Position numbers and translations under genes: made by a program | Assembly: GCA_033060915.1 (NCBI GenBank) | Contig: CM065394.1 | Coordinates: forward strand, 18,506,501 to 18,570,500 | Length of the DNA stretch: 64,000 nucleotides | Source: Euryodendron excelsum | Taxonomy: Eukaryota > Streptophyta > Magnoliopsida > Ericales > Pentaphylacaceae | Direction: 5' to 3' | In this document: positions 1 to 12,206 of the stretch, piece after piece | Position numbering within the stretch: the first letter of the stretch is position 1 | How the letters are laid out: each line of letters opens with the position of its first letter | The notes under the pieces: generated by a model | Seen by the model: only the letters and a program-made list of their open reading frames with translations | The model's database searches: none | What the model was told of the DNA's origin: nothing

Positions 1-2518
1 TTTTCAAGGTCCACTTTCCAAAAACGTTCCCTAGATTTCCTTCTTAGAAAAACCACTTCCTAAATCTCTTTCTTAAAAATCTCTTTCTAAAAACTCCTTA
101 CTAGGATCTCTTTCCAAAAACTCTTTCTCCTCAAAATTCACTTTCTAAAAACACTCCCTAAATTCAGTTTCCTAAAAACTCTCTCCAATAACCTCCTTCC
201 AAAAATCATTCTAAAAAACTTTCTTCCCAAAATCTTTCTTCTAGGAACTCCCCTCTAGGATTTTCCTTCTAAAAAACTTGTTTCCAAAAACACACTTTCC
301 AAAAATCTCTTTCCTTAGAGCCCAAGTCAAGCCCTAGAACTCACGACTAGGAAACCCTAATTTTCTTTCCAAAAACGTGGTTTTCAAACTTGCCTTAAAA
401 CCTAAGTTTCCAAAATCTCTTGTTTTCACATCAAAGCTATACACATTTCCAAAACCTCTTTTCTACGTCAAAACTATAGTTTTTCAAATCTAGGGTTTCT
501 AAAACTTCCCCTTTCTAAATCCTTGCCAAATCTAATCTCCCGTTTAGGTAAACTAGATCCTATCCTCCATTTTTTGAAACAAAATCAAACACTTCTTCTT
601 AGAAACAAAATCTATTCCCTTCCTAATCCAAATCTTTTCTAATTCCCCTCTTTCCTAATTTCCTACCTTTCTAAATCATAAGTTTCCTAAAGCTTTCAAA
701 TCTTTCCTTAAGCATTAAGCTTCCAAATCTTTCCTAATTCAACCCTTTCTTAACTCTATCCCTTTCCAAATCTCAACTTGCCAAATCTAAGCTTTCAGAC
801 CTTTCCTAAATTCAAACCTTTCCTAATTTTAAGATTTTCTAAAACTCAAACTTTAAAACTTTCTAAATCCTAAACTTTCTAAACTCGAAACTTTCAAACT
901 CTAAAATTTTCTAAGTTCTAAACTTTCCTAAACTTCAAATCTTTCAAAGTCTAAACCTTTCTTCATTCCAACCTTTCTTAATTTCACATCCTTTCCAAAC
1001 TTTAACTCCCAAATCTAGATTTTCAAATCTTTCTAAAACTCAAAATTTTGAATCTTTCAAAAATTCTAGAAGCTTTCTAAATTCAAATCTTTCCTAATTT
1101 AAAATCTTTCTAAAATTCTAAGCTTTCCAAATTCAAAACTTTCTTAACTTGAAACTTTTCAAATTCTAAACCTTTCTTAAACTAAACTTTCTTAATTCAA
1201 AACATTTCTTAACTCAACACTTTCCTATTTCAAAACCTTTCTTAAAACGAAACTTTCTAATTTTCAAAACTTCCCTATTTCAAAACATTCCAAGTTCAAA
1301 ACTTTCCTAAGTTGAAACTTTCCTAAACTTAAAACTTCCTTAAAATGAATGTTTCTTAATTCGAAACTTTTCTAAAACAAAACTTTCCTAAAATGACACT
1401 TTCCTATATTGAAATTTTCCTAATCCGAATCTTTCCAAAATTCCAAGCTTCCCTAATCTTCCAAGTCCAAATATTCAAGTCAATTCTTTTTCAAAATCTT
1501 TCCAAGTCAAATCCAATCTTTTTTTTCTAAGTCTTTCTAGGTTTTCTAAAACCAAGTCTTTCAAAATCAAATATTTTCAAATCTTCCAATCAAAGTTCAA
1601 TCTCTCAATTTTTCAATTCAATCTCCTTTCCTAATCAATTCTTCTATTTTCAATCGGACTCTTGTCCGAACTACGACTGACCTGATTCCTCCAAAAGGAT
1701 ACGTAGGCAACCTTCATAGGTGCGGTTACATATCCTTTTAAATTTCAAATTCCTCCACATTTTTCAAATCTCAAATTTCATAACATTTTTCAAATTTCTA
1801 TTTCTACAACTTCTTTCCAATCTCCAATCCTACAATTTTCTTCAAGTTTCCAATTTCATGATCTATTTCTATTTTCAATCTTCAATTTCAATTCCCAAAA
1901 TCTTTTTTCCAAATTCAAACTTCTATCTCTTCCTTTTCAAATCTATTTTCTAAATCAACTATCTTCTCTTGCACTTGCATATCATGCATCGTGTTAGCTT
2001 CTTTTCAAACATTCTTTTTCAAAGTGGATAAGATTGAACACTAGTTAGTTAAAGACTCTCATAGGTGAATCTAGGGTAGATTGACATGTAGGTACCGAAA
2101 GGCGGGGTAGGGTGATGGCTTAGTGTGTCTTCCCTACACGTAACCAATCTCTGAACCTAGATCACTATTTTAAAAAACCAAAAGGAGTTATTTTTCTAAA
2201 AAGGGCTAAATTTTTCCAAAGGTTGCCAAACAACCTATTTTTCTTAAAAACCCTCTCTTAAGGAGATATTTTCAAAATCGTTTTCCAAAAACCCTAACTG
2301 TAGTCTTCGGATTATCCTTAGTTTTTAGGTGACCTAACTCACCTTAATCAAGTTAGGTGGCGACTCCAAACTTTTTTCAAAAGCCCTTTATTCAAATTAA
2401 TTTTCAATTCAAACCTAGTCGCACTCATTCTTCTAGGAGGGTGATTTCTAGCGAGAGAGTACAACATTTTTCCCGCTTGTGTGAGTATTCCTCGAGTGCG
2501 AAAAATCTGGGCGCAACA
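1..2518 (+). repeat. Ogre/Tat-type LTR, 3' part, cut by window edge
   Basis: Plus-oriented end of a giant LTR terminating in GGGCGCAACA. Bases 1-1640 are a pyrimidine-rich tract made of degenerate units like AAACTTTCCTAATTC. A conserved box follows at about 1654-1729 (GTCCGAACTACGACTGACC ... GATACGTAGGCAACC). The U5 end has the GTACCGAAAGGCGGGGTAGG block and the PBS-like word TGGCGACTCCA at 2358. The same order is seen in the solo LTR at 33016-38672. It ends abruptly against an inverted LTR start, so it looks like a solo LTR or element end inserted into an older inverted LTR. Its left end is outside the window. Confidence 0.85.
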
Positions 2519-2639
2519 ATGATCAATTGACTGGATTATGTTTGGAAAACTGGTTTGAACTAGCATGCGTCCATATCGACTTGAATACAAGTCCGGACAA
2601 ACTGGAGACTGCCGAGCGGGCAAAAATGGGGTGCTTACA
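2519..2639 (-). repeat. Inverted LTR start (121 bp remnant)
   Basis: Reverse complement of the first ~120 bp of the giant LTR; it ends GGGGTGCTTACA and matches 11898-12019 of element A by eye. The rest of this inverted LTR must lie left of the window, because a plus LTR was inserted at 2518/2519. What follows (ATCATTCATCC) continues the LTR of element B, whose intact counterpart reads GCATCATTCATCC near 30552. This inverted LTR was therefore itself inserted into the 5' LTR of B. Confidence 0.75.
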
Positions 2640-3169
2640 ATCATTCATCCAAAAAGTGATGACCAAACTCCATTTTCAAGATTCTAAAGTGGATATTAAG
2701 TAGATAATAGTAACCGGTTATTCAAGTGAGTGAATTAAAAGTGATTAGACATGTAGGTACCAAAAGGGCAGGGTAAGCTGATGAGCTTAGGATATCTTCC
2801 GTACACGTAACTAACCCCCGAACCACAAATTTCTATTTTGAAGACCAAAATCAGAGTCATGTTTTCAAAAGGGCTTTCCAAAGGTTGTTAAGACCTCTTT
2901 TTCAAAAACCTTCTTAAGAAGGACATCTTTAAAAATGATTTCGAAAAACCTAATTTAGTTTTCAAATTATACTTAGTTTAAGGTGACCTAACAATCTTCA
3001 TCTATGTTAGGTGGCAACTCCAAACTTTTTTCAAAAGCCTTTGTTTAAGTCAATTTCAACATCAAACCTAGTCGCACTTCTCTTTCTAAGAGGATGAGTT
3101 CTAACGAGAGAGCATCGTGCTTTCTCCCAAGCCTAGAGGGCTCTGAGGTCCAAAAACAGGGGCTCAACA
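2640..3169 (+). repeat. 5' LTR of element B (3' end only)
   Basis: Matches the last ~540 bp of the LTR at 29299-31089 (shared phrases such as CCAAAAAGTGATGACCAAAC and TTAGGTGGCAACTCC). It ends GGCTCAACA, followed by a two-base spacer and a primer-binding site. The 5' part lies left of the window because of the nested insertion ending at 2639. Confidence 0.8.
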
Positions 3170-3171
3170 GC

Positions 3172-3189
3172 TGGCGACTCCACTGGGGA
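3172..3189 (+). other. Primer-binding site of element B
   Basis: TGGCGACTCCACTGGGGA begins two bases after the LTR end. This resembles the PBS described for Ogre/Tat retrotransposons, attributed to a tRNA-Arg 3' end; the tRNA assignment is from memory of the family, not from a tRNA in this window. Confidence 0.8.
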
Positions 3190-4700
3190 AACTTAGAGAG
3201 TTAGGCCATTGTCATGTCTCTTCACCCTTCACTCGCCCAAGATCTCCAGTTACTTTGTCCAGTTTTATCTACTTTTTAAAATTTTTCTAAGTTCCCAACA
3301 AAAAAAAAAAAAGTTTTTCAAAATCTTAAGTTTGTAAAAACAAACATTATGTTCCAAAAGCAATTTTCAAACAAGTGTCATTGCTTACATTCATGCTCTT
3401 GCATTGACCATCCATTTTATCTTGAATTGAGTTTTTCAAAAAGTTACTAACTCCTTGCATTTTCTTTTATAAGTGGATCTTTGTTCACATTTCATTTGTA
3501 TGTCATATTAACTACCATGTATGTGATGAATGAACAGGATGAGATGTGTATTGTTGGGTCTTTTCCTTCATTTTTGAAAATTTCACACATATTTGGTGCC
3601 CTCACTTGTATTTGCATTTTGCATAAATTACATGGTTACCATTCTTCTAGATAGAAGGGAGAACAGTATATTAACTGTAGCCAGATGCTGTATTAGTTTC
3701 TCAGCCTACAGTTTCTTGATAGTTCCACTGCTCAAACCACCAACTAAAAATGAAGTTCACCCGTTCAGGGGTGGACGCCGAAGGTTTGAAGATTCAGGAA
3801 TCGAGCCTTTTAGGAAGCATTAGTAAACTTCCAACCTCTTGCTCATGTAGCACCCCATGCATAGCTAAACCTCTGCTAGATTTAAGACACGCGCATCAAT
3901 TTCAAAACCAAGGAGGAAAGGGCGACCGCTTTACTTTCCCTTACATGCTGTCCAATTCAAGCTGTTATGTTGCTTGATTTCTTTCATTATGCTATTTATA
4001 CATCTTTACACATCATAACTACTCATGAAACTCATTTCAAGATAAGAGTTCCTAAAGTAACTCAAGTCATTGTATCTAAATGCCTTTGATTAAACCCTAG
4101 AGAATGGCCTAAAGACCTTCTCGCTTAAATCAAGCTAACCAAAACTCCTAAGGGTACCAAGTGACCCTAAGGGTTCATGGCATGCATCAAAGTCATCTCA
4201 TAAAGAGGGGCCCTAATCCCTCTTCACTTGCGGAGACAGGGCTGCCAAGAAGGCAAGGGCCAATCCAGAATCAAGGTCTCTCACCGACCTCCATCAAAGA
4301 AGGCGAATCTAAAGACTTAATAGTAGTCTAGGATTTCAAATGTAAAAATAGAAAAGGTGAAAATCCTAAAGAAAATGTTCCCTCTCCCTGTTTCAATGTG
4401 CTTCTAAAAATTATATGTACAAAGGAAGTTTATCTCAATAAAATTATTTTCCTTTTTGAATGAATGAATGTACAAATGAATGATTACAGGTATAGGTATA
4501 GTATTGCATAATAGGGGCAATGCCCTATCTCCGAAGCCTGAGTCAAAGCATCATGATTAGTCCCCCTCAAAAGGCAAGGGCATCCTTAAGTCATGCATTG
4601 CATAAAACTTTTCTCGATCCAAAAACTGACATATGATCTCTTTCTTGTTTTTTCTTATTTTCTATTCTCCCCTGTCTCATCAAAGGCTAGAAATAGTTTT
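3190..4700 (+). other. 5' leader of element B, no gene
   Basis: About 1.5 kb between the PBS and the gag relic. Short ORFs in it have no recognisable domain. The leader of element A (16.9-18.34 kb, inverted) appears to be its counterpart in position. Confidence 0.5.
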
Positions 4701-4709
4701 TAGTGAGAT

Positions 4710-6486
4710 TTGCTTACATCCCAAGTCATCATTGCTCCTAAAAAAGGAAAGAGAGGAACACGAGTACCTTTCGTACTCCGAACACCAATCTTTACCCGAC
4801 ATCGAGTAGCACAAATGACGAGCGAGGGCGATACTTCCAATCAACATAATAGCCCAATAACACGAGAGGAAGTGAATGAAATGAAGAAAAGATAAACAAG
4901 ATATTCAAGCTCGTACAAATGATGGCCTTCAAGGAACTTACCATGGATTCTTCAGCCTCAACGTCTCTCCTCAAAGAAACTAAGGTCATCCCGCCAAGGG
5001 TCACCCTGTGTACTGACAATACAAGTAAGACCAAGAAAATCCCTAAAGTGGTGCACATTGGGGAAGGAGAAGAAGATAACCTTAAAACTATCCTGTTGAC
5101 AGCTACACCAAAAAAGGAAAGCCCGAATCCTCTCGATGTGAAGATACAAGGTTTAGAAGAGTCCCTGCGCAACTTACAAGGTCATGATACCTTTGGTGGG
5201 ACATCCTATGATGAACTATATTTCTTCCCTGATCATCCGAGGTTGCCCAAATTCAAGATGCCTAATTTCTAGAAATATAATGGAAGTGGAGATCCTATGG
5301 CTCATCTGAGATTGTATGCGGGTGCGCTTTAAATGGTCATGGAAATGATCCCAAACTTTTGATGCAACTATTTCAGTATAACATGTCTGAGTCTGCCTTG
5401 CAATGGTTTACCCGCTTAGATTTGAGGAAAACATCAACCTAGAACGAGCTAGTCAAGGCCTTCCAATCGTAGTACCAACACAATAGTGACCTCACCTTAG
5501 ATAGGTGTGCCCTAATAATGATGACCCGAGGGGAGAAAGAGAGTTTCAAAAACTATACTCTAAGGTGGAGAGAGGTAGCCACCCAAGTCAACCCCCTATT
5601 AGTGGAAAAAGAACATGTGCAACTATTTGTGAATACCTTCCAGGGCATGTATTATGAACACTTATGCCTAAGCATTGGGAAGAGTTTCTTTGAGTTGATA
5701 ATGCAAGGGGAAATGATCGAGAATGGGTTGAAAACTGGCAAAATCACAGACCCTTATTCCAAGACAGGTGAAGGATTCACAAATGCTGCAAAGAAGGTAG
5801 CAACCACTCGAGGAACTGGTAGGAAGGAGGGAGAAGTATCTGCTATCTTGCCAATTCAGCAGCAGCTATACTACCCCCAATATCAAGCTCAACCGCAACC
5901 ACCTGCTCCTATTGTCAACATCCTTATCACCAATCTCCAAACACCTATTCCTGGACCCGTCGTAGCCCAACCATATTTCAACTTCAACAGAAATAACTGA
6001 CGGAACTGAGAATTCACTCACCTAGCATGCACTCAAATAGAGGCCTACCATGAGCTCCTCAAAGCCAAGTACCTAAACCCTATACCCTTGTGGCCTCTAC
6101 CAAGTCTACTGCCTCCAACTTTCAATCTGGCCCTTACCTGCGAGTATCACTCCGGAGGATAGGGGCATGACACAGAGTCTTGTTTCTCTTTGAAGCACAA
6201 GATCCAAGACCTCATTGACAGCAAAGTCATCAACACTCAGGAAACAAAGCCGACCCCTGTACCTAATGTTACAGCCAATCCCCTACCAAATCACACTGTC
6301 AACATAGTTATGGAAGGGGAAGCAGATCTGGATGGCATCATAGCTACAGAATACCAAAAAGGAATGGAAGAAGCGGGTCCCAAAACCTACCTAAAGAGAT
6401 GGCCACCAAAAGGGATGTTCTTTTTTCAAACCCTACCGTTACTTTGTGTTATTTCTACTATTGTTAATTCTGCCTTTTTGCTTTAA
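4710..6486 (+). pseudogene. gag of element B (Ty3/gypsy, Tat/Ogre type), decayed
   Basis: A capsid/nucleocapsid polyprotein gene spread over three frames. The N-terminal part (4710-5272) has a Thr/Lys-rich start and then FPDHPRLPKFKMPNF. The gag domain runs over about 5263-5640 (KYNGSGDPMAHLRLY, ALQWFTRLDLRK, MTRGEKESFKNYTLRW, FVNTFQGMYYEHL). A Pro/Gln-rich linker precedes a nucleocapsid-like motif near 6138-6215 (CEYHSGG-GHDTESC then LKHKIQDLID). Several stops interrupt it (e.g. 5998-6000), plus frameshifts near 4895 and between 5272 and 5518. Only decayed sequence follows before the insertion of element A. The family call is good; it cannot make an intact protein. Confidence 0.85.
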
Positions 6487-6489
6487 AAA

Positions 6490-6703
6490 TTAACAGCCTG
6501 GCATATACATAAAATCCTTGAAATGAAAAGGAGTTTGAAGTTTATGTTTATCATCCTCTGTGAATGTCTTTTTCTTTAGAAGTTTTCCCCTTCTCTTTTT
6601 TGTTGTCATGCTTTGCCTTGAAAGAAGGGATAGTACGCGCATCCTCATTAGTGGAGACCATTTCTGATCCAAAGAGCGGAAGCACTAAAGAAAGAAAAGT
6701 GAG
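6490..6703 (-). pseudogene. Possible C-terminal tail of the antisense PMD gene of element B
   Basis: The minus strand encodes a Lys-rich stretch (KAKHDNKKEKGKTSKEKD) ending in two stops. It lies directly left of the element A insertion, so in B it would continue from the PMD remnant at 23.66-23.80 kb. A basic tail would suit a nuclear protein, but there is no clear homology to call it. It might equally be chance coding. Confidence 0.3.
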
Positions 6704-9700
6704 AGAGTTGTCGCACCCAGATTTTTTTCACTCGAGGAATACATACACAAGCGGAAAAAATATTGTACTCTCTCGTTAGAACTCACCCTCCTAGAAGAAT
6801 GAGTGCGACTATGTTTGAATTGAAAATAGATTTGAATAAAGGGCTATTGAAAAACATTTGGAGTCGCCACCTAACTTGATTAAGGTGAGTTAGGTCACCT
6901 AAAAGTTAAGCATAATCCGAAAATTATACTTAGGGTTTTAGAAAACAATTTTGAAAATATCCTCTCAAGAGAGGGTTTTTAAGAAAAACAGATTGTTTGG
7001 CTATCTTTAGAAAATATTTAGCCCCTTTTTTTTGAAAAATAACTCCTTTTGGTCTTTGGAAAACAGTTATCTAGGTTCAAAGGTTGGTTACGTATAGGAA
7101 AGACGCACTAAGCCATCACCCTACCCCGCCCTTTCGGTACCTACATGTCAATCTACCCTAGATTCACCTATGGGAGTCTTTAACTAACAAGTGGTTCAAT
7201 CCTATCCACTTTGAAAAACAATATTTGAAAAGAAACTAACATGATGCATGATGTGCAAGTGCAAGAAAAGAGACGTGATTTGGAAATAGATTTGAAAAGA
7301 ATTTGATTTGATTTGAAAAGAAAGAGATAGAAGCTTGAATTTGAAAAAAAAAAATGTTTTAGAAATTGAAATTAAAGATTGAAAATTGAAATAGATCATG
7401 GAATTGGAAACTTGAACAAAATTGTAGGATTGGGGATTGGAAAGAAGTTGTAGAAATAAAAATTTGACATATGTTGTGACAGCACCCATGAGAGTTGCCT
7501 ACATATACTTTTGAAGGAATCAGGTTAATCATAGTTCGGATAAGAGTCTGACAGAAAATAGAAGGTTGGATTGGAAGAATGAGAAAAGGATTGGAAAAAG
7601 GATTTGATTTGAACTTAGAATAGAGAATTGAAGATTAGAATTTAGAATTTTGGAATTGAAAAGATTGGATTTTGATTTGGAAAGATAGAACTTGGAAGAA
7701 AGATTTAGACTTGTTTTGGAAAGATGGAGGCTTAAGAAACCTAAACTTAGGAAAGAGAGGAGACTTAAGAAAAATTTGACTTGGAAGGGCTTAGGAAAGA
7801 TTTGACTTGAAAGAGTTTTAGAAAAGATTAGATTTAGGAAATGTTCGAATTAGGAAAGTTCCGTTTTAGGAAAGTTTCATTTTAGGAAAGTTTTCGAATT
7901 AGGAAAGTTTCAAAATTAGGAAAGTTTTCACTTAGGAAAGTTTTGAATTTGAAATGTTTTGAAATAAAGAAATTTTGAATTTGGAAATGTTTTGAATTCA
8001 GAAAAGTTTAGTTTAAGAAAGGTTTTAACTTAGGAAAGTTTTGAATTAAGAAAGTTTTCAATTAAGAAAGTTTAAGATTTAAGGAAGATTTGAATTGGGA
8101 AATTTTAAAATAAGAAAGGTTTAAAAATTAGAAGATTTGGGATTTAGAAAGTCTTAACTTAAGAAAGTTTTGAATTTAGAAAGCTTTGGAATTTAGAAAG
8201 ATTTGAAATTTAGAAAATTTAAGATTTAGAAAGTTTTAGAATTTGAATTTTAGAAAATCTTGAAATTAGGAAAGGTTTGAGTTTATGAGAGATTTGAAAA
8301 CTTAGATTTTGAAAGTTAAGATTTGAAAGGGGGTAGAATTAAGAAAAGGGTTGAATTAGGAAAAATTTAAAAGCTTAATGTTTAAGGAAAGATTTGAAAG
8401 TTTTAAGAAACTTATGGTTTAGGAAGGTAGGAAATTAGGAGAGAGTTGAATTAGGAAAGATTTAGATTTTGAGTTTTAAAATTTAGGAAAGATTGTTATG
8501 TTCAAGTTTTGGAAACTTAAGATTTAGGAAAGTAGAAGATTAGGAAGGAGTTGAACTAGGAAATATTTGGATTTTGTTTCTAAGAAGAAGTGTTTTGATT
8601 TTGTTTCCAAAAACGAAGAATTGGATCTAGTTTCCTAAACGGGGAGATTGAACTTGGTTTTCTAAAGGGAACATTTGATTTGACAAGGATTTGGAAGAGG
8701 AAGCCTTAGAAACCTTAGATTTGGAAGAATATAGTTTTGACGTAGAAAATAAGTTTTGAAAATATGTATAGTTTCAATGTAGAAAACAAAAGATTTTGGA
8801 AACCTACGTTTGGGGCAAAGTTGAAAATCACATTTTTGGAAAGAAAATTAGGGTTTCCTAATTGTGGGTTCTAGGGCTTAACTTGGGCGCCAAGAAAAGG
8901 GATTTTTGGAAATTGTGATTTTGAAAACGAAGATTTTGGAAAGGAAATCCTAAAAAGGAGTTTCTAGAAAGTGAATTTTGAAAAGAGAGAGTTTTTAGAA
9001 AAAGATTTTGGAAGAAGCTTTTTGGAAAGAGTTTTTAGGAAAGTGAATTTTGAGGAAAGCGTTTTCTAGGAAAGAAGCTTAGGGAGTGTTTTTAGGAAAG
9101 GAATTTTGAAGAGAGTGTTTTGGAAAGGAGTTTAAGAAGTTTTGGAAAAAATGGACTTTTGGAGGGAGTTTTTAGAAAACAATTTTGGAAAGAAGAGTTT
9201 TTGGAAAGCACGTTGAAAAATGAGGTTTTAGGAAAAGAGATTTTTTAAAATAGAGTTTTTTGGAAAGTATGAAAACGTCTCACTTTCTTAAAGCGATTTA
9301 ACCATAAGAAGGCTAGAACCACTTTAAGAAAGTGATTTTCAAAACAACAAGGAGTTGAAAATATAGATCATGTTGGTCACTTTAAATATAACACTTTCCT
9401 AAAGCAACCCTAGCCATGGAAAGGCTAGAATCACCCTACGATTGTGATTTTGAAAACAAGGTTTGAAAAAGAAAATTTTGACACAATTTTGAAAACAAGT
9501 TTGAAAACGATTTTGAAAACGACTTTGAAAATGACTTTTGAAATAATGCAAGAATTATGATATGCACAATGCAAATTTGGGGTCGTGAACATACAAGGTT
9601 AAGGCTTCACCACAAAATCAAGGGGGCCAAACCCACCTGGTCTCCGGTTAGACTAAAAGAAAGCCCCTGACACGGTGATCCTCCAATAGTCTAATCCTAC

Positions 9701-10164
9701 ACATAGACCGGGAGTCCCCTTGTTTCAAGCATGCAAAGAAAGGGGGGGAAAGAGATGGGGGATTAAAATAGAAAATACCTAAGTGGGTTAGGAGAGAGAA
9801 GAGAGAGGGGGGAAGTACAAAAATTTAAATAGGAAGCCTACCTTGTATCTTCTTTATTTTGCTTAGCTTTGCGCACTTTGCTTTGCTTGAATTGCTTCAA
9901 TCTTCAGATGTTCGTCTTCAATCTTCAAACCTTCAGATTGTAGCCCTTCAAGTCTTCAAAGGAGGGTTGGAGGCTAGTGTATAAGTGTATGAGAGTGTAC
10001 GGGAGTGTATAGGAGTGTAAAGGAGGCTAAGGTTTGGTGCATGGTGGCTAGGGTTTGGAAAACCTAGAGAAGCTAGGGTTTTGGGAGTGTATGAGCTCTG
10101 TATATCAAGAATTAGGGTTTTTAGATTGAGTTTGCCGACCTCTTTCACACTAGAGGAGGCTCTG

Positions 10165-10247
10165 TATTTATAAACATAAGATAGACCTGGCGCCTATTGC
10201 AGTGGCGCCAAGGCAAAATTCCTCTTGGCGCCACTAGGAGTGGCGCC
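10165..10247 (-). promoter_or_regulatory. LTR promoter module: TATA box and GGCGCC palindromes
   Basis: On the minus strand, TTTATAAATA (10165-10174) lies just downstream of a perfect palindrome at 10227-10247: arms GGCGCCACT and AGTGGCGCC around AGG. A second, looser pair of GGCGCC words is at 10189-10209. The same module recurs in the other LTR copies. That it is the element's promoter is inferred from the TATA word and its position in the LTR. Confidence 0.65.
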
Positions 10248-11439
10248 AGCAAGTTAGGAAAGTGTGTTAAGTCGGCAAGCAACGTATCTTTGACAAATTT
10301 GGGCGCCTGTACTAATGACTACCATGTAATATTTAGCCTGGCTTCACTAGGAGTGGCTCCGAAAAGTCCGGGAATGATTTAAGGGACCGGGATTGGCCCG
10401 GAAGGCTGAAAAAGGGCAGGAACGCTTAGAATAGTGTCCCGGAGGTATTTGACTTAAAAAATGAGGATAGGATGTGTCGGAAGGGTTGACCGACCATCAG
10501 GGACAAAACGGCTAACTGGATCAGAAAGTTGTCGGGATGGACTCGAAATGTCCCAGAAAAAGACTCAAGATTTGGAAACATTATTTAGAATGTTCCAGAA
10601 AGGTTGCCGGTTTGATACCCAAAGCCAGTGTAGTCAGAAAAGGTGACCCGCCCACCAAGGGCAAAACAGTCAATTTGCACCGGGTTTGTCAGAACTGACT
10701 CGGAATGATCCGAAAAAGTAAAGAAAGGTTGAGAATATTGTAGGAAGCATTCTTGGGAGGTTACCAGTTTGATACCCGGGGCCGGTGTGGTTCCTGGGCA
10801 TTCGAATGCTTAGGGACAAAATGGTCATCTTGATCGAAAAGTCTCGGAATTGGCCCGAAACTAAGTAGAAGGCACCTAATCATGCCGGATTGCCTTTAAG
10901 ATAAACTTGAAAGGTTGGACTTACCGTTCTAAGGATTTAGGTGTGTTCTCAAGAAACGTGCCAGAAAATGGCCCTAGGGGCAGTTTGGTCATTTTTTACC
11001 GAAGTAGGCTAGCAGGCACTGTTATTGACCTGGGTTTTGAGTGTTTCCGTCACTCTGATGACGGTCGCGTGATACAGGGGTTTGTTGGCAATTTCCTATG
11101 TCGACCAGTTTACGAGTACTTCCGCTACTCCGATGGTTTGCGATGTTTGCGAATATTCGCTACTCTGACGGTTCGCGATCATTCCCGAGACTACCTGATC
11201 TCGGGAAGCTACTAAAGGGGACTTAGCGCCTGAGAATCAACTTTCTCGGAAGGCATGCCTAAACGGACATTTCTGCATTAGCGGGCTAGCAAGCGCCAAA
11301 GGTGGACCGTTCTACCATCTAGGGGACTTGGGGTCTCGTCTCGGTCGACAGGTTTAAAGGGACTTACCGTTTTGAAGAGATTTTCTTCGAAAAACGTGTT
11401 GAACCATCTCGAGGAATCAACTGTCTCGAGAGAGGGATT

Positions 11440-11830
11440 GGAATTGAAATTAGAAAAGGGACTTACCGTCTTCGGAAAGACGTGCCAGACTTGGAATTGG
11501 AAAGGGGACTTACCGTCTTCGGAAAGGCGTGCTTGATTTGGAATTGGAAAGGGGACTTACAATCTTCGGAAAGACGTGCCTGTTGGATTTGGAAAGAGAA
11601 CTTACAGTCTTCAGAAGGACGCGCCTGATTTGGAATTGGAAAGGGGACTTACCATCTTCAGAAGGACGTGCCTAATTTGGATTTAAAAAAGGAGACTTAC
11701 CATCTTCGGAAAGATGAGCCTGATTTGAAATTGGAAAGGGGACTTACCATCTTCGGAAAGACGTGCCTGATTTGGATTTAAAAAAAGGGGACTTACCGTC
11801 TTCAGAAAGGTGAGCCTGATTTGGAATTGA
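11440..11830 (-). repeat. Tandem ~46-bp repeats with hairpin core in LTR U3
   Basis: About eight units reading ACTTACCGTCTTCGGAAAG then ACGTGCCTGATTTGGAATTGG. Each has a six-base inverted repeat CGTCTT/AAGACG around a four-base loop. One unit (near 11700) reads CATCTT/AAGATG, so both arms changed together; others have only one arm changed, which on the element's sense strand is a G-U pair. The matching array in the other LTR is at about 23085-23475. Confidence 0.7.
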
Positions 11831-12019
11831 AAAGGATAATGCCCCTTAAGGGCATTTAGGTCATTTTGCCTCTATTTGGGCCCAGTGGGGCCCGCGAAGC
11901 GATGAATTGACGAGACTAGACTTAGAAAGTTAACTTGGATTGAAATATGCCCACAATGACTTGAACACAAGTCTGGATGGAGTGAAGACTGCCGAGCGGT
12001 CAAAAATGGGGTGCTTACA

Positions 12020-12062
12020 GCTGCCGCTCTTTTTCTGTCTTTGCTTGTCAAAGACAGAAAAA
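12020..12062 (-). other. Polypurine tract and adjoining hairpin of element A
   Basis: On the minus strand, GACAGAAAAAGAGCGGCAGC lies directly before the 3' LTR, as expected for the plus-strand primer. A perfect 14-bp inverted repeat (12030-12043 with 12049-12062, loop CTTGT) overlaps its upstream part. Element B has the CAAAGACAGAAA arm and the ACAAG loop in the same place (29266-29288), with a degraded second arm. Confidence 0.7.
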
Positions 12063-12206
12063 CGATAAAGTAAGAGCCCCATGTTGACCGTGAGGTGGTC
12101 AGAGGGACAGATTTGGAAAACGGAGGTTTGGAAATGGATATTGGGCCCAAAAGGCCTTTGAAAATGAGTTTTGGCGGGAAAAAGGGCAAAGCTGCCTAGA
12201 ATTGGA

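Larger units (their letters stand above)
6709..12019 (-). repeat. 3' LTR of element A (5311 bp)
   Basis: In + coordinates it starts TGTCGCACCC and ends GTGCTTACA. Contents from left: U5 with the inverted PBS-like word at 6859-6869; the conserved box at ~7480-7557; a purine-rich degenerate repeat tract ~7550-9290; a TATA box and palindromes at 10165-10247; hairpin-like repeats at ~11036-11175 and 11440-11830. Short ORFs here are frame shadows of repeats. Confidence 0.93.

Noticed and set aside
7202..7489. 95-aa Phe/Ser-rich minus ORF, repeated at 18853-19137 and 39273-39581
   Set aside because: Recurs because it lies in the purine/pyrimidine-biased LTR segment; composition artefact.
11440..11830. 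CRISPR-like regular repeats
   Set aside because: Plant LTR tandem repeats; no unique spacers, leader or cas genes.
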